Below, in pieces: positions 24,432 to 34,071 of a stretch of 64,000 bases of DNA. Every line of letters begins with the position of its first letter. Within the stretch, counting starts at the first letter, position 1. The notes under the pieces are model-generated. The model saw only the letters and a program-made list of their open reading frames with translations, was not told the DNA's origin and did not search any database. The translations under genes were made by a program, and so were the position numbers. This stretch comes from Emticicia fluvialis (GTDB taxonomy: Bacteria; Bacteroidota; Bacteroidia; Cytophagales; Spirosomataceae), in assembly GCF_024793945.1 (NCBI RefSeq), contig NZ_JANUSD010000014.1:62001-126000 (forward strand). Direction: 5' to 3'.

Positions 24432-26660
24432 TTACTTCGTCGTAGCCGGTGCGCTTATTACGCCAAGATATCTGCCCATCCAGTAAGGCAGTAACCAGAT
24501 GTCTCCGGCACTATGCTCTGACGTACCGTTGCCACCACGGCGGTCAAGGTTGAAAGTATTACCATTGTGGCGTTGAATCGGGCCTTCGTCAGGTGGTAGC
24601 ACTTCTTTAATGGTCTGGTTACGGAAATTAGGCGCTACTTTCTCAATATCCTTACGGTGGCTGTTCATAATTACCCAGTCTATCATATCAAGCGGATACT
24701 CTCTTAAATACCAGGCTGCTTCGTTCAGGTCAAAATTCTTAACGCCTGTTAACGCCGTAAAAATATTCCATGCGCCTTCTTTTTCAGGACGTTCTGCCTG
24801 CCAGTGGTCAAGAATTGCTTTTTTGTAGGCGGCTTTCAGTGTGTCATTTAATGCATAGCGGTATAAACCCCAGTAGCCAACAAAATACATTTCATCGTCT
24901 GAGTGATTCCAGCCGTCTGACATGTGCTTGCTATGTTCATCGGCATCTGCAGGCGCTTTACCGATGATGCTCATGGGGCGCATCAGGTTTTCGTAGTACC
25001 CGTATTTATTCATCAGCTCAAAAGCCTTTTGTTTATATTTCTCCTTTTTAGTGAAGTGATACGCCGTTTGCAACATAGCTACGATGTTCGAAGAATTCAG
25101 TTTTCTGTCGCCCACATTTATCGGGAAAGCATTCACATATTCAGGATTCCAGCGGCCCCATTGTGTTGGTTTACCGTTGTAGTCAATCATATACATATTA
25201 TTTTTGATGATATGGCTCATCATGGTATCTATCAGGGTAATGGCACGTTTTTTAAGAGTTGGCTCCTGAATCAGCTCTGCCATTGCACCATAAGCAAATA
25301 TATGACCGATGGCCTCGTCACTACTGGTAGTTGCTTTCCAGTCCCACTCAGGGTCAGCTGAATGCTGCCAGCGCTCAGGGTCTGATAATTGTTCGATATA
25401 CCCTCTTCTTTCAAAAGAACGTGACGGGAAACCCGGAATGCCGTTAACGGTAAATAAACGCTCCATGGCATCTAACGACTCCACGCAGTTTTGCAGTGCT
25501 TCAGGGTCTTTGGTTACCGCATATCTGAAAACTTCACCGCCCAGATACATGGATGTCCACAAGCCGTCGTTGTCTGAGTCAGACAGATAACCGGTACTTA
25601 AGTTGCCTTTTTGCATATTGCTGAGAGAGGCATTGAAACCATTGCGGATATGGCGGCTGCGCACTTGTTTGTCGAAATAAACGGCTTTATCTTGCAAGGT
25701 CATTTTCTTAAAACAAATCTGGCCTAAACCGGCAGTAGTAAGTATCAGAGCCGAGTTTTCTGGGCCTTCAGCAATGTTGGTAACTTCGTTGCCCGGCAAC
25801 CAGCGTTCGCCGTTGTAGTAATCAAATTTGCCATCGGCACGAGAAGCAAACGCACCATTAACTGTACCAAACCAGAATTTGTCGCCGATAGCCTTCACTG
25901 CTGTAATTTCGGTAACCGGCAGTTTCTGATTTTTAGCGCCTGTTTGTTTTTTGGTGGCAGCATCTAAGGTAATAATGCCGTCGGTTGTACCAATGATTAC
26001 TTTTTTGCCGTCGGTATCGAAAGCCGTAAAGCCTGCGCCATCAAATACTTTGGTTAGCTTGGCGCCCGATAGGGTTGATAAAGATTTTTTACCCAGAATC
26101 CAGTAGGTATCGGTACCTGCCTGATAGCGTAGTGCAACTACGTCGTCTCCGGCCAGTGTGCCTTTCCAGATACTTTTTGAATCTTTTACAAGTTGCAGCG
26201 ACTTGCCGTCTGAAACCAGAAATGCAAAGTCTTTGCCACCTACAAACAATCTGGCACCGCCTAGCTCATGTTTGTTGAACAATTTACCTGCCCAGGCATT
26301 GCTTAGTACAGATTTGTCGTCCAGCAACACAAACTGATTCTCATAACTGCCCAAACCTTTCAGGTTTTTGTGGCCGATAGTGCGGTAAGTTTTATCTGCT
26401 TCCAGTGAGCCAGGATACAGGAATTGACCGTCGTGCGGGATAAGGAGGCCTTCAGATGAAAAAATTTTGATAGCTCCGTTTCTGTCGGCGGCTACATCCA
26501 TCAGTTTTGTATTGGCAGATTTTGCATAAAACTTAATGGCATAGTCTTGCATAAAAGGCTTGTCGGCGTACACGGGCTGTGTTTTGGCTGTGGTTTTTTG
26601 TGCAAAGGATGCAAACCCCGCCAAAGCCAAACCAATGAAAACGTAAGATGATAATCTCAT
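24432..26660 (-). CDS. Propeller/helical-domain secreted protein A (742 aa, unknown function)
   Basis: The protein has a signal peptide (residues 1-20, ending SFA). The N-terminal part (about 40-320) consists of short beta-propeller repeats of the type seen in sensor proteins (DKFWFGTVNGAFASRADGK, KKVIIGTTDGIITLD). The C-terminal part (about 335-742) is rich in helices and aromatic residues and looks like an (alpha/alpha) barrel. It carries conserved acidic motifs shared with protein B at 29132-31432: SDNDGLWTSMYLGGEVFRYAVT near 360-380, TSSDEAIGH near 447, DYNGKPTQWGRW near 491, and WLLPYWMGRYLG at the C-terminus. No known enzyme family was recognised. It is downstream of the sialidase-like gene in the operon. 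Confidence 0.82.
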   Translation of the reverse strand: MRLSSYVFIGLALAGFASFAQKTTAKTQPVYADKPFMQDYAIKFYAKSANTKLMDVAADRNGAIKIFSSEGLLIPHDGQFLYPGSLEADKTYRTIGHKNLKGLGSYENQFVLLDDKSVLSNAWAGKLFNKHELGGARLFVGGKDFAFLVSDGKSLQLVKDSKSIWKGTLAGDDVVALRYQAGTDTYWILGKKSLSTLSGAKLTKVFDGAGFTAFDTDGKKVIIGTTDGIITLDAATKKQTGAKNQKLPVTEITAVKAIGDKFWFGTVNGAFASRADGKFDYYNGERWLPGNEVTNIAEGPENSALILTTAGLGQICFKKMTLQDKAVYFDKQVRSRHIRNGFNASLSNMQKGNLSTGYLSDSDNDGLWTSMYLGGEVFRYAVTKDPEALQNCVESLDAMERLFTVNGIPGFPSRSFERRGYIEQLSDPERWQHSADPEWDWKATTSSDEAIGHIFAYGAMAELIQEPTLKKRAITLIDTMMSHIIKNNMYMIDYNGKPTQWGRWNPEYVNAFPINVGDRKLNSSNIVAMLQTAYHFTKKEKYKQKAFELMNKYGYYENLMRPMSIIGKAPADADEHSKHMSDGWNHSDDEMYFVGYWGLYRYALNDTLKAAYKKAILDHWQAERPEKEGAWNIFTALTGVKNFDLNEAAWYLREYPLDMIDWVIMNSHRKDIEKVAPNFRNQTIKEVLPPDEGPIQRHNGNTFNLDRRGGNGTSEHSAGDIWLLPYWMGRYLGVISAPATTK

Positions 26661-26704
26661 AAGAATGTAAGGTAATTGATTAGTATTTTGTGTGAAACGG
26701 AAAT

Positions 26705-27886
26705 TTACTTGATTTTCTGTGGGTCTACCACGGCATATTTAATTGATTTTTGTTTGCTTTCCGGATGATACGAATAAGTGAGGTGCAGTAGCCCGTCTTT
26801 GGTTTGTATCATAGATGGGTAGGAGTATCCACCGTCATTCTTTGGGTCGTGGTCTTCCATTTTTATTTTCCATTTCCAGGTTTTGCCTTCATCGTCTGAC
26901 AGATACAGGCTTAGCTTGTATCGGCCATCATCAATATCGTTTCCTAAAAATGCCCAGCGGCCGTCGTTCAAAACCAGTAGTTCTACGCTGGCTGTGTTGG
27001 GTATATCTGTTTTAACAGAGGCCGACCAGCTTTCGCCTTTATCGGTCGACTCGCTGATGTGCACACGTGTGGGGCCGTCGCCGCTGTCGCGCATGTAGGC
27101 AACCAGATTCCCGTTTTTCTTTTGTACAACGGCAGGTTGTATAGGGCCACGGCCAACCAGTGGTAAGCCCGGGTGCCAGGTTGTGCCGTTGTCGTTAGAG
27201 ATTGCCATCATTGACATATTGTAACCGTCTGAATACAAAGGCAGTACAATGCGTCCGCCGGGCATTAACAATGGTTTAATGCGGGTCATCCAGCCTATGC
27301 TGCGTTTGGTGGCATCAGTAGCGGCTTTAATGATCATGTCGTCATATTTTGGGGCATAACCGGCCCAGCCTGCGTGGGTTTCAGGCATGTTTTTGAAACG
27401 GCTGGCCACTTCTTTGGCAAAGTCGTCGCCGGGTTTCAGCAGAATGTTATCCTGCCAGTTCCAGACCGGAGCGCCGGGTTTGCTGTAATCGGTAGAGGTT
27501 CTGACTCTCAGAATGGATTGTTCCCACTGATTGGCCTGCACGGCTATCCATACCAGAAAAAGTTTGTTTTCCTGATTAAGAAAAACAACCGGGTTGCAGT
27601 CGGGTATGTTGGGGGTATCGGCCATCAGAAAAGGTTCGCTCCAGGTTTTTTCACCTTTGCGTAATCTGGCTCCCATAATTTTTACGTCGTCGGCTGTGCG
27701 TTCTCCACTTCCCTGAAACCATACTGCCAGAAAGTCGCCGTTAGGCAGGCTTACAATGCTGCTGCCATGCACGTGCTGTGGTTGTACAGGAAATATAATA
27801 CCCGCATGCAATATGGCCGGATGCTGTGCGATAGCCTGCCAGCTGCTGATAGATAATAATAAAAGTAATGTTAGTGTTTTTTTCAT
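26705..27886 (-). CDS. Sialidase-superfamily BNR-repeat protein (secreted)
   Basis: The product is 393 residues with a signal peptide (MKKTLTLLLLLSISSWQAIA). It has a six-bladed sialidase-type propeller with three Asp-box motifs: SNDNGTTW, STDKGESW and SDDEGKTW (about residues 230-350). Motifs HVHGSSIVSLPNGDFLAVWFQGSGE and ELLVLNDGRWAFLGND fit the BNR_2/exo-sialidase-like group. The classical sialidase arginine triad was not identified with certainty, so it may act on another glycan. I chose the ATG at 27886, since an upstream frame start would precede a normal signal peptide with 14 non-hydrophobic residues. The MITE-like element lies upstream of it. Confidence 0.82.
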   Translation of the reverse strand: MKKTLTLLLLLSISSWQAIAQHPAILHAGIIFPVQPQHVHGSSIVSLPNGDFLAVWFQGSGERTADDVKIMGARLRKGEKTWSEPFLMADTPNIPDCNPVVFLNQENKLFLVWIAVQANQWEQSILRVRTSTDYSKPGAPVWNWQDNILLKPGDDFAKEVASRFKNMPETHAGWAGYAPKYDDMIIKAATDATKRSIGWMTRIKPLLMPGGRIVLPLYSDGYNMSMMAISNDNGTTWHPGLPLVGRGPIQPAVVQKKNGNLVAYMRDSGDGPTRVHISESTDKGESWSASVKTDIPNTASVELLVLNDGRWAFLGNDIDDGRYKLSLYLSDDEGKTWKWKIKMEDHDPKNDGGYSYPSMIQTKDGLLHLTYSYHPESKQKSIKYAVVDPQKIK

Positions 27887-27911
27887 TAAGGCGTTATCAG
27901 TTTTTTTATTG

Positions 27912-28041
27912 GTAGAGACGCATTGCAATGCGTCTTATCGTAGAATTGGGGTATCAACTAATGTGATTTGCAATTCAAATGGCTGAATAATGATTTTATT
28001 GTTCGCATCTGCCCCTGAAGCCGCATGCAATGCGGCTCTAC
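27912..28041. repeat. 130-bp MITE/REP-like element with near-perfect terminal inverted repeats
   Basis: The left end GTAGAGACGCATTGCA (27912-27927) and the right end TGCAATGCGGCTCTAC (28026-28041) are inverted copies with 15 of 16 bases matching. Each end forms its own hairpin: 27916-27935 is a perfect 20-bp palindrome and 28019-28037 a 7-bp stem with a 5-base loop. It lies between the ChbG-like and sialidase-like genes. A related hairpin occurs at 57502-57524. Confidence 0.75.
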
Positions 28042-28053
28042 GTGTTTGCTGTG

Positions 28054-29115
28054 TTATTTTACCTTCTTACGTCTCTCGGCCAACTCGCGGAAGGTAGTCA
28101 GAATAATGCCTTCTTTTTCAATGTAGGCTTTTAGTTCCGGATTCATCATTGAAAGCATATCGGCATATCGTGAGCCGCCTGAACCGCTGATGTACCGAAA
28201 TGCGTCTGTTATATCGCTACTGTGTACAATCAGCATGGCTACGCCGGGCTGCATGTTTTTCAGGGTTTCTATAAATTTCTGAGCTTTATATTTGCCCCAT
28301 GCTTCGGCAGTTATGTTGCTGCCTTCCGGTTTCCAGTCGCCACTAATGGTGTGCAGGTCGTCAAGTACAGGTAAACCGGCTTTCCATATCATTTCACCAA
28401 CGGCTTTGGTTTGTTTTACAAGCGCCGGTACTGGTAACTGCATGCCTTCTTTCCATTGCCCTTTGGCTTTCAGGTTTTTAATGACCGGCGCGTTGAGGCA
28501 TTCAATGAGTAGTTTATTATTGCCACCCGGGAACATAACCGGAATGCCGTTTTCAATACCTACTTTAATGTATCTTTCCAGAAACGGCTGATGCGCAAAG
28601 AGAGTACCCATGTGCGAGTCCAGGTGTGTTGGCTTTAAGCCTATTTTGTGGGCACGCGCCAGCTGCGCTCTGATTTCTTTTTCTACCTCATCGGCCGAAG
28701 CATTTTTTACTACCTGCTCAACTGTATGCCACATGCAGGCTTCTTCGTCTACAAGGCCGGGTGCGTGTTCGAAACCGGCAACCGGAGCCCAGCGGTAGTC
28801 TTTCCATTCAGAGGTAAGGGTGAGGTGCAAGCCTGCATCCAGGTTCGGGTTTTTCTTCTGAATATAGTTTTTAATGAAGCTGGGCGCCCAGGGGCAGGGC
28901 ATCATAATACTGCATGAAGTTGCCACGCCTTGTTCAATTGATTTAATAGCGCCCTGGTTAGATGAGTACGACATACCGCAGTCGTCCACATGGAAAATCA
29001 CAACTTTTTTACCTTTCGGGAAACCCAGTTTTTCGGCGTATGTTTCCTGTGCCTGTGCAAAAGCGGCAGAGGCTAAAAACAGGCCTGCCAGGAGGGTTGA
29101 TTTGAGCTTTATCAT
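28054..29115 (-). CDS. ChbG/HpnK-family carbohydrate deacetylase (secreted)
   Basis: The 353-residue protein has a signal peptide ending FAQAQ and a YdjC/ChbG fold. Family motifs are VVIFHVDDCGMSYSSNQG (metal-binding aspartates near residue 45), DAGLHLTLTSEWKDYRW (metal His near 96), and PTHLDSHMGTLFAHQPF (second His pair near 160-170). These enzymes remove acetyl groups from N-acetylated sugars such as diacetylchitobiose, using a divalent metal. Here the export signal shows that it works in the periplasm or outside the cell. It follows propeller/helical protein B by 16 bp in the operon. Confidence 0.9.
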   Translation of the reverse strand: MIKLKSTLLAGLFLASAAFAQAQETYAEKLGFPKGKKVVIFHVDDCGMSYSSNQGAIKSIEQGVATSCSIMMPCPWAPSFIKNYIQKKNPNLDAGLHLTLTSEWKDYRWAPVAGFEHAPGLVDEEACMWHTVEQVVKNASADEVEKEIRAQLARAHKIGLKPTHLDSHMGTLFAHQPFLERYIKVGIENGIPVMFPGGNNKLLIECLNAPVIKNLKAKGQWKEGMQLPVPALVKQTKAVGEMIWKAGLPVLDDLHTISGDWKPEGSNITAEAWGKYKAQKFIETLKNMQPGVAMLIVHSSDITDAFRYISGSGGSRYADMLSMMNPELKAYIEKEGIILTTFRELAERRKKVK

Positions 29116-29131
29116 TTATATGGTAATTTAT

Positions 29132-31432
29132 TTATTGAATCATGTTAGTGTACCGGCCCATCCAGTAGGGTAGTAGCCAGAAAACGGGTTCTCTTTCCAC
29201 TTGAGGGTCTCCGCCACGGGCATCAAAAGGGTTTTTGTCCCACCGGACGGTTTTTCTGATACTGGCAGGTGGTAGTTCAGAAACCTGCAGTTCATCAAGC
29301 ACTATGTTTCTTACCAGTTGTATGTCTTCCCGTTTGGTGTGGTCAATGTGCCAGTCTACCAAATCAAGCGGAGTATCTTTCAGGAAATCAACCGAATTGG
29401 TTACTTCTTGTTTTTTGCCTCTTGAATAACAGTAAATAAAGTTAATAAGCGGATTATGGTCTGCCTTACGGATCTCAAACCAATGGTCAATGTGTTTTTC
29501 ATAAAAAGCCAGCCGCTCAGGGTCGGTTTCGCATTTTAAAAGTATGGGGTAAAGATATGCCTGAAGGATGGCGTCAAAATAGATAAACCATGCTCTGTTC
29601 TGGTTGGGTACCTGCGCCATGTTTTCGAGGTAATGCTCTTCATTAATCAGCCTCAGGTATTGTTGCTGATACTTTTCATTGTTGGTAATATGATGCGCAA
29701 ATTTAAGAAAAGCCAGCATCTCCATCGAATTCTGGTTTCTGTCGGGTGCCCATTCAGGGTCACGGTTCAGTTGATCCGGCGACCAGACCGACCAGCGGGT
29801 TGGTTTGCCATCTATGTCAATAAAGTTAAAATTATGCTTGATAAGATAGTCTACAATGCGTGATACGTGCTGCCGGACGATGGCTTTTTCGGCCTCGTCG
29901 GCCACTAATTCATAGTAGAAAAAGTAACCAAACATGTGCCCGCACATTTCGTCGCTGCTGGTGTCGCCTTTCCAGAGCCATTTCCCATCTTTTGATTTGC
30001 GCCAGCGCACTTCAACCGGTTTAAAGCGAGGTTCTTTTACCAGTTCGTCTGCCAGTTGGCGCGGTGTAAAAGTACGGTTGCCGTCATGCAATGTACTCCA
30101 GCTGGCCGGAACAACGGTACGTGCAAAAAAACCTTCGGTATCTGTTACTTCCTGTAGCAGTTTCAGGAAACCAAAGGCCTTGCGGGCGTTTTCTTTTGCT
30201 TCCGGACTTTTGGTAACGGCATACCTGAAAGATTCCATGGCTAAATAATTGCCTGTGTATTCGCCATCATTGTCATCATCTTCCGGTTGCCATGTTGTGG
30301 TGTCTCCGGGTATGCGCAGATGCGCCTGCCCGGCTATCCAGGGGGCACGGATGTGGCGTTTCATAAGCACATCCATAAAGTAATCGTTTTTCTGCGCCAA
30401 TGTCATTTGTCGGCGTTTAATGGCGCTTACCCCTTTTGCAGTAGCTACCCAGGCGTTGCCTTGGGCATCAAAGGCAATGTCATTCACGTGGTCATCCAGC
30501 AACCATCTGCGACTGAAAAGCATTGAATATGAACTGTAGGGCGTTGAGGTATGTGGCTGATAACGAACCAGGCCTTGTTCTGTACCCACCCACAAAGTGC
30601 CATTAGGCGCTTTTGCTACACAGGTAACAAATACGGTAGGTAAGCCTTGTTTCGGAGTTATTTCTCTGATTTTTTTATCAGCCTGAATAATACTCACTCC
30701 GCCTAAACCTCCTGCCCATAGGTGCTGATTGCTATCAATGGCTATACCTTTGATGTAGCCGCTGATAACATCTTCTTTATTGCGGAAGACCCTTGTTTCG
30801 TGGTTGTTAGTATGGTATAAACCCACATCGCTGGCAATCCACAAACCGCCTTTATTATCTGAAATAACGTCTCTTACAGAACGCGGAAGCTGATAGCCTT
30901 CTTTATCGGATTGTGGTTTTTTAAATGCCTGTCCGTCAAATAGCCAGATGCCATGTGGCCCTAAGGCATAAACGCCTTCTTTGGCTGTACAAATAGCAGA
31001 AACGGGAGGGTTTACTCCTTGCAGTTTTTCGAGTTGGTTATTTTTAAAGCGATATATGCCATTCCAGGTGCCTAACCATACTGTTCCTTCATTATCAGTA
31101 TTTACGGCAAAAGCAGGACCTTTGTCAGTTGCGTTTTGAATGGATGCCCAGTTCGATTCATTGGCTTTTTTCATAAAAATGCCTGAGGCTGTGGCTACCC
31201 AAACATTATTTGCTTTGTCGATAACTATGCTTCTTACGTTATTTTCTTCGGCATTTTCACTGATGGGATATGCCTCGTGGTATTCTTGCCAGAAAGGAGC
31301 GTCTTTATAAGTAGCGGCAGATTCGTGCTGTTCAGTAGATTTGCAGGCATACATAAAAAAGGTGATGGTTAATCCCAAAAAAGAGAAAAACCATAGTTTT
31401 TTGTATGTGCTGAACAATCCTCTGGTTGTCAT
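29132..31432 (-). CDS. Propeller/helical-domain lipoprotein B (766 aa, unknown function)
   Basis: The product is a paralogue of protein A. It is a lipoprotein (signal ends TFFMYAC, cysteine near residue 30). Residues about 60-365 form a two-component-regulator-type propeller with clear repeats (NNVWVATASGIF, GTVWLGTWNGIYRF, GGLWIASDVGLY, GTLWVGTEQGLVRY, GNAWVATAKGVS). The helical C-terminal half has DDDNDGEYTGNYLAMESFRYAVT near 385, TSSDEMCGH near 492, DIDGKPTRWSVWSPD near 540, and WLLPYWMGRY at the end. Such propellers normally belong to HTCS sensors, but no histidine kinase or Y_Y_Y domain is present. Transcribed after GH92 with a 78-bp gap that contains degenerate repeats. Confidence 0.82.
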   Translation of the reverse strand: MTTRGLFSTYKKLWFFSFLGLTITFFMYACKSTEQHESAATYKDAPFWQEYHEAYPISENAEENNVRSIVIDKANNVWVATASGIFMKKANESNWASIQNATDKGPAFAVNTDNEGTVWLGTWNGIYRFKNNQLEKLQGVNPPVSAICTAKEGVYALGPHGIWLFDGQAFKKPQSDKEGYQLPRSVRDVISDNKGGLWIASDVGLYHTNNHETRVFRNKEDVISGYIKGIAIDSNQHLWAGGLGGVSIIQADKKIREITPKQGLPTVFVTCVAKAPNGTLWVGTEQGLVRYQPHTSTPYSSYSMLFSRRWLLDDHVNDIAFDAQGNAWVATAKGVSAIKRRQMTLAQKNDYFMDVLMKRHIRAPWIAGQAHLRIPGDTTTWQPEDDDNDGEYTGNYLAMESFRYAVTKSPEAKENARKAFGFLKLLQEVTDTEGFFARTVVPASWSTLHDGNRTFTPRQLADELVKEPRFKPVEVRWRKSKDGKWLWKGDTSSDEMCGHMFGYFFYYELVADEAEKAIVRQHVSRIVDYLIKHNFNFIDIDGKPTRWSVWSPDQLNRDPEWAPDRNQNSMEMLAFLKFAHHITNNEKYQQQYLRLINEEHYLENMAQVPNQNRAWFIYFDAILQAYLYPILLKCETDPERLAFYEKHIDHWFEIRKADHNPLINFIYCYSRGKKQEVTNSVDFLKDTPLDLVDWHIDHTKREDIQLVRNIVLDELQVSELPPASIRKTVRWDKNPFDARGGDPQVEREPVFWLLPYWMGRYTNMIQ

Positions 31433-31475
31433 GTGCTTGTCTACTTTATAAGTAATGTAAATACTTTCAATTTTT

Positions 31476-31510
31476 ATTCACTAATTCATCATTCACTCAT
31501 TCGCCATTCA
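31476..31510. repeat. Degenerate 7-8 bp tandem repeat after the GH92 stop codon
   Basis: On the minus strand this is a chain of near-copies of GAATGA/GTGAAT units with a 7- to 8-bp period. It includes GGCGAATGAGTGA at 31493-31505, an exact 13-mer also present at 14266-14278 just after the ccoG stop. Short degenerate repeats of this kind are typical intergenic filler in Cytophagales, probably made by replication slippage. Confidence 0.55.
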
Positions 31511-33913
31511 TTATTTCGTCAACGAATATGGCACGGCGTCTTTCCCAACTCCCCAGCCTTTGTTAGGTGTTGCGCCCATTTCAAAAACCAGTTCTCCGCC
31601 TGCTGTAATTTCAGACTGGTCAATAAAGCAACGGTTGAAAGGTTTGCCATTTAGTGTGGCCGATTGTATGTATTTATTGTTAGTGCTATTGTTATTGGCC
31701 TTAATGGTAAACTTCTTGTTATCTTTTACATTGATTTCAACGGCATCAAACAAGGGGCTACCAATGGCATACTGGCTGCTGCCAGGTGTAACCGGATAAA
31801 TACCCATACTGCTGAGCACATACCAGGACGACAACGAGCCCATGTCTTCATTACCACTTAAACCACCCGGGCCGGTGCGATAAAATTTCTGCATGATTTC
31901 ACGCGTTCTGGCCTGTGTTTTCCAGGGTGCAGAGGCGTAATTATATAAGTAAGCCACATGGTGCGACGGCTGATTGCCATGCACATACTGGCCGATGGTA
32001 CCCACTACACCCACATATTTTGGTTCGCTGATGGATGCATCCATTTCAAAAAAGGTATCCAGACGTTTATTAAAGGCTTCATTGCCGCCCATCAGGTTAA
32101 TCAGCCCTTTTACATCATGTTGTACCGACCAGAGGTACTGCCAGGCATTAGATTCGGTATAATGGCGGTTAGGGCGGCGGCCTACCAGTAGTGGGTCAAA
32201 ATATTTATAGTAACTGTGTTCTCCTACGGTTACTATTTCTTGTTCATTAGTGCCTTTTTCTGGCAGCCAAGAGCCGTTTTTCAGACGCGGGCGCATGAAT
32301 TGCGTGGTGGTATCATATACATTGCGGTAGTTCTGGGCACGTTTGTAAAACAAGGCTGCATCTTCTTTTTTACCCAGGGCATCAGCCAGTTGGGCAATAC
32401 ACCAGTCGTTGTAGGCCAGTTCAAGCGTGTTCGGTACTGATTCTGTTACTACGTCGCATGGAGCATAGCCCAAACTCATGTATTGTGCAAGACCTGATCG
32501 GCCATTAGAGGCAGGCAATGGAGCCGGTGGGGCTTCAAGCGCCTTTTTACGCATGGCATTGTAAAGCCCTTCAATATCCCAGTCGCGGTATCCTTTTTTA
32601 TAAGCATCAACAATAACCGGCACCAGGTGGTCGCCTACCATGCCTTGCCCGAAAACGTTTCTGAAATGCTGGGCCGGTAACCAGCCATATTCAGTTGTTT
32701 TGGCTGCTATTGATTTCACGAGGTCGTTTACGTGGTCAGGTGCAATAATGGTAAGTAAAGGATGCTGGCTGCGGTAAGTGTCCCAGCACGAGAAATTCGG
32801 GTAGAAATCGTAGCCTTTGGCAGTATGCACCTTTTTGTCCATTCCCATATATTGTCCGTCGGCATCCTGCCCGGTATATTGCGCCAGCAAGCTACGGTAA
32901 ACTGCTGTATAAAATACCTGTTTTTTGGCGGCGTCAGTAGTTGTTACCGATACCTTTTTCAGTTCGTTGTTCCAGGCCTGGTACGCATTTTCTTTCACCT
33001 GGTTGAAATCCCAGTGAGGCAATTCGGTTTGCAGGTTATTGCGCGCGCCTTCAAGGCTCACAAATGAAATACCCACTTTTACCAGTATCTGTTCAGCTTC
33101 TTTGGTTGCATAGCTGACAAAAACCCCAACATTGCGGCCTTTTTCTTCATTTTTGTATGGCCAGAAACCCGCTGACGACTCAGGCGTGTTGTAGTCAGCA
33201 TCCCAGGTGCCGTAGTAATCAAATGGCCGGCTGAATTTGGCTACAAAATAGACCATTGTACCGTTGGCATCTTTATAACCTTCAATGGTGCTGTCGCTTA
33301 CTATTTTTAGGGCAGATAAACCACTTTTATCATCGTTGCCTATTTCATGGCCCAGGTCCAGCAATATGTTGGAGCGCCTGGCTTTCGGGAAAGTATAACG
33401 GTGCATGCCTACATGCTTGGTGGTAGTTAGTTCTGCTTTGATGTTCTCATCTTTCAGCACCACGCTATAATAGCCCGGCACGGCTTTTTCGTCATCCTTA
33501 TTATATCTTGACCTGTAGCCTGCATCGGGGTTTTCTTTGGTGCCGGGGCTGGTTTGAATTTTGTCTTTAACGGTGGGCATCAGCAGGATATCTCCGCCGG
33601 AGTTCATGCCCACACCGCTGAAATGCGTATGGCTGAAACCAACAATAGAGCTGTCGGAGTAACTGTATCCGCTGCTGTAGGTCCAGCCCTGGGTATCGTG
33701 GTCGGGGCTTAGCTGTACCATTCCGTAAGGCACAACTGCACCGGGGAAAGTATGCCCAAAATAATCGGTGCCAATGAACGGGTCAACCATGTCGGCGGGT
33801 TCTTCTTTGCGCGCACATGATTGGGTAACCCAAATCAAAATCAGGCCTAATGCAAAAAGGTTAAATCGGAATTGGCGGTTTGGGGTTGAATATTTATATA
33901 GACACTTGTTCAT
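31511..33913 (-). CDS. GH92-family glycoside hydrolase (alpha-mannosidase type)
   Basis: The product is 800 residues, a lipoprotein (signal ends ILIWVTQSC, near residue 28). It has the GH92 architecture: an N-terminal beta-sandwich (DPFIGTDYFGHTFPGAVVPYGMVQLSPD, then GFSHTHFSGVG) and an (alpha/alpha)6 barrel with WDTYRSQHPLL and the signature GNEDMGSLSSWYVLSSMGIYPVTPG (from about residue 689). GH92 enzymes are exo-acting, Ca2+-dependent inverting alpha-mannosidases. The true start is the ATG at 33913, because residues encoded upstream are not part of a signal peptide. First gene of the minus-strand operon and divergent from the esterase at 34072. Confidence 0.93.
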   Translation of the reverse strand: MNKCLYKYSTPNRQFRFNLFALGLILIWVTQSCARKEEPADMVDPFIGTDYFGHTFPGAVVPYGMVQLSPDHDTQGWTYSSGYSYSDSSIVGFSHTHFSGVGMNSGGDILLMPTVKDKIQTSPGTKENPDAGYRSRYNKDDEKAVPGYYSVVLKDENIKAELTTTKHVGMHRYTFPKARRSNILLDLGHEIGNDDKSGLSALKIVSDSTIEGYKDANGTMVYFVAKFSRPFDYYGTWDADYNTPESSAGFWPYKNEEKGRNVGVFVSYATKEAEQILVKVGISFVSLEGARNNLQTELPHWDFNQVKENAYQAWNNELKKVSVTTTDAAKKQVFYTAVYRSLLAQYTGQDADGQYMGMDKKVHTAKGYDFYPNFSCWDTYRSQHPLLTIIAPDHVNDLVKSIAAKTTEYGWLPAQHFRNVFGQGMVGDHLVPVIVDAYKKGYRDWDIEGLYNAMRKKALEAPPAPLPASNGRSGLAQYMSLGYAPCDVVTESVPNTLELAYNDWCIAQLADALGKKEDAALFYKRAQNYRNVYDTTTQFMRPRLKNGSWLPEKGTNEQEIVTVGEHSYYKYFDPLLVGRRPNRHYTESNAWQYLWSVQHDVKGLINLMGGNEAFNKRLDTFFEMDASISEPKYVGVVGTIGQYVHGNQPSHHVAYLYNYASAPWKTQARTREIMQKFYRTGPGGLSGNEDMGSLSSWYVLSSMGIYPVTPGSSQYAIGSPLFDAVEINVKDNKKFTIKANNNSTNNKYIQSATLNGKPFNRCFIDQSEITAGGELVFEMGATPNKGWGVGKDAVPYSLTK

Positions 33914-34071
33914 ACTTTCAGCAGGGCTCAGATTGGTTATGATGTACAGTGTAAGTACTTCAATACTGTGTTTCAAGACTATTGCCCGAAGAAAAAAAAC
34001 AATAATCAGGGCTTTTTTGAGTTGGTACAAAACATACCTTATAGCGTATTAATAATCAGAACTGTAAAGAA

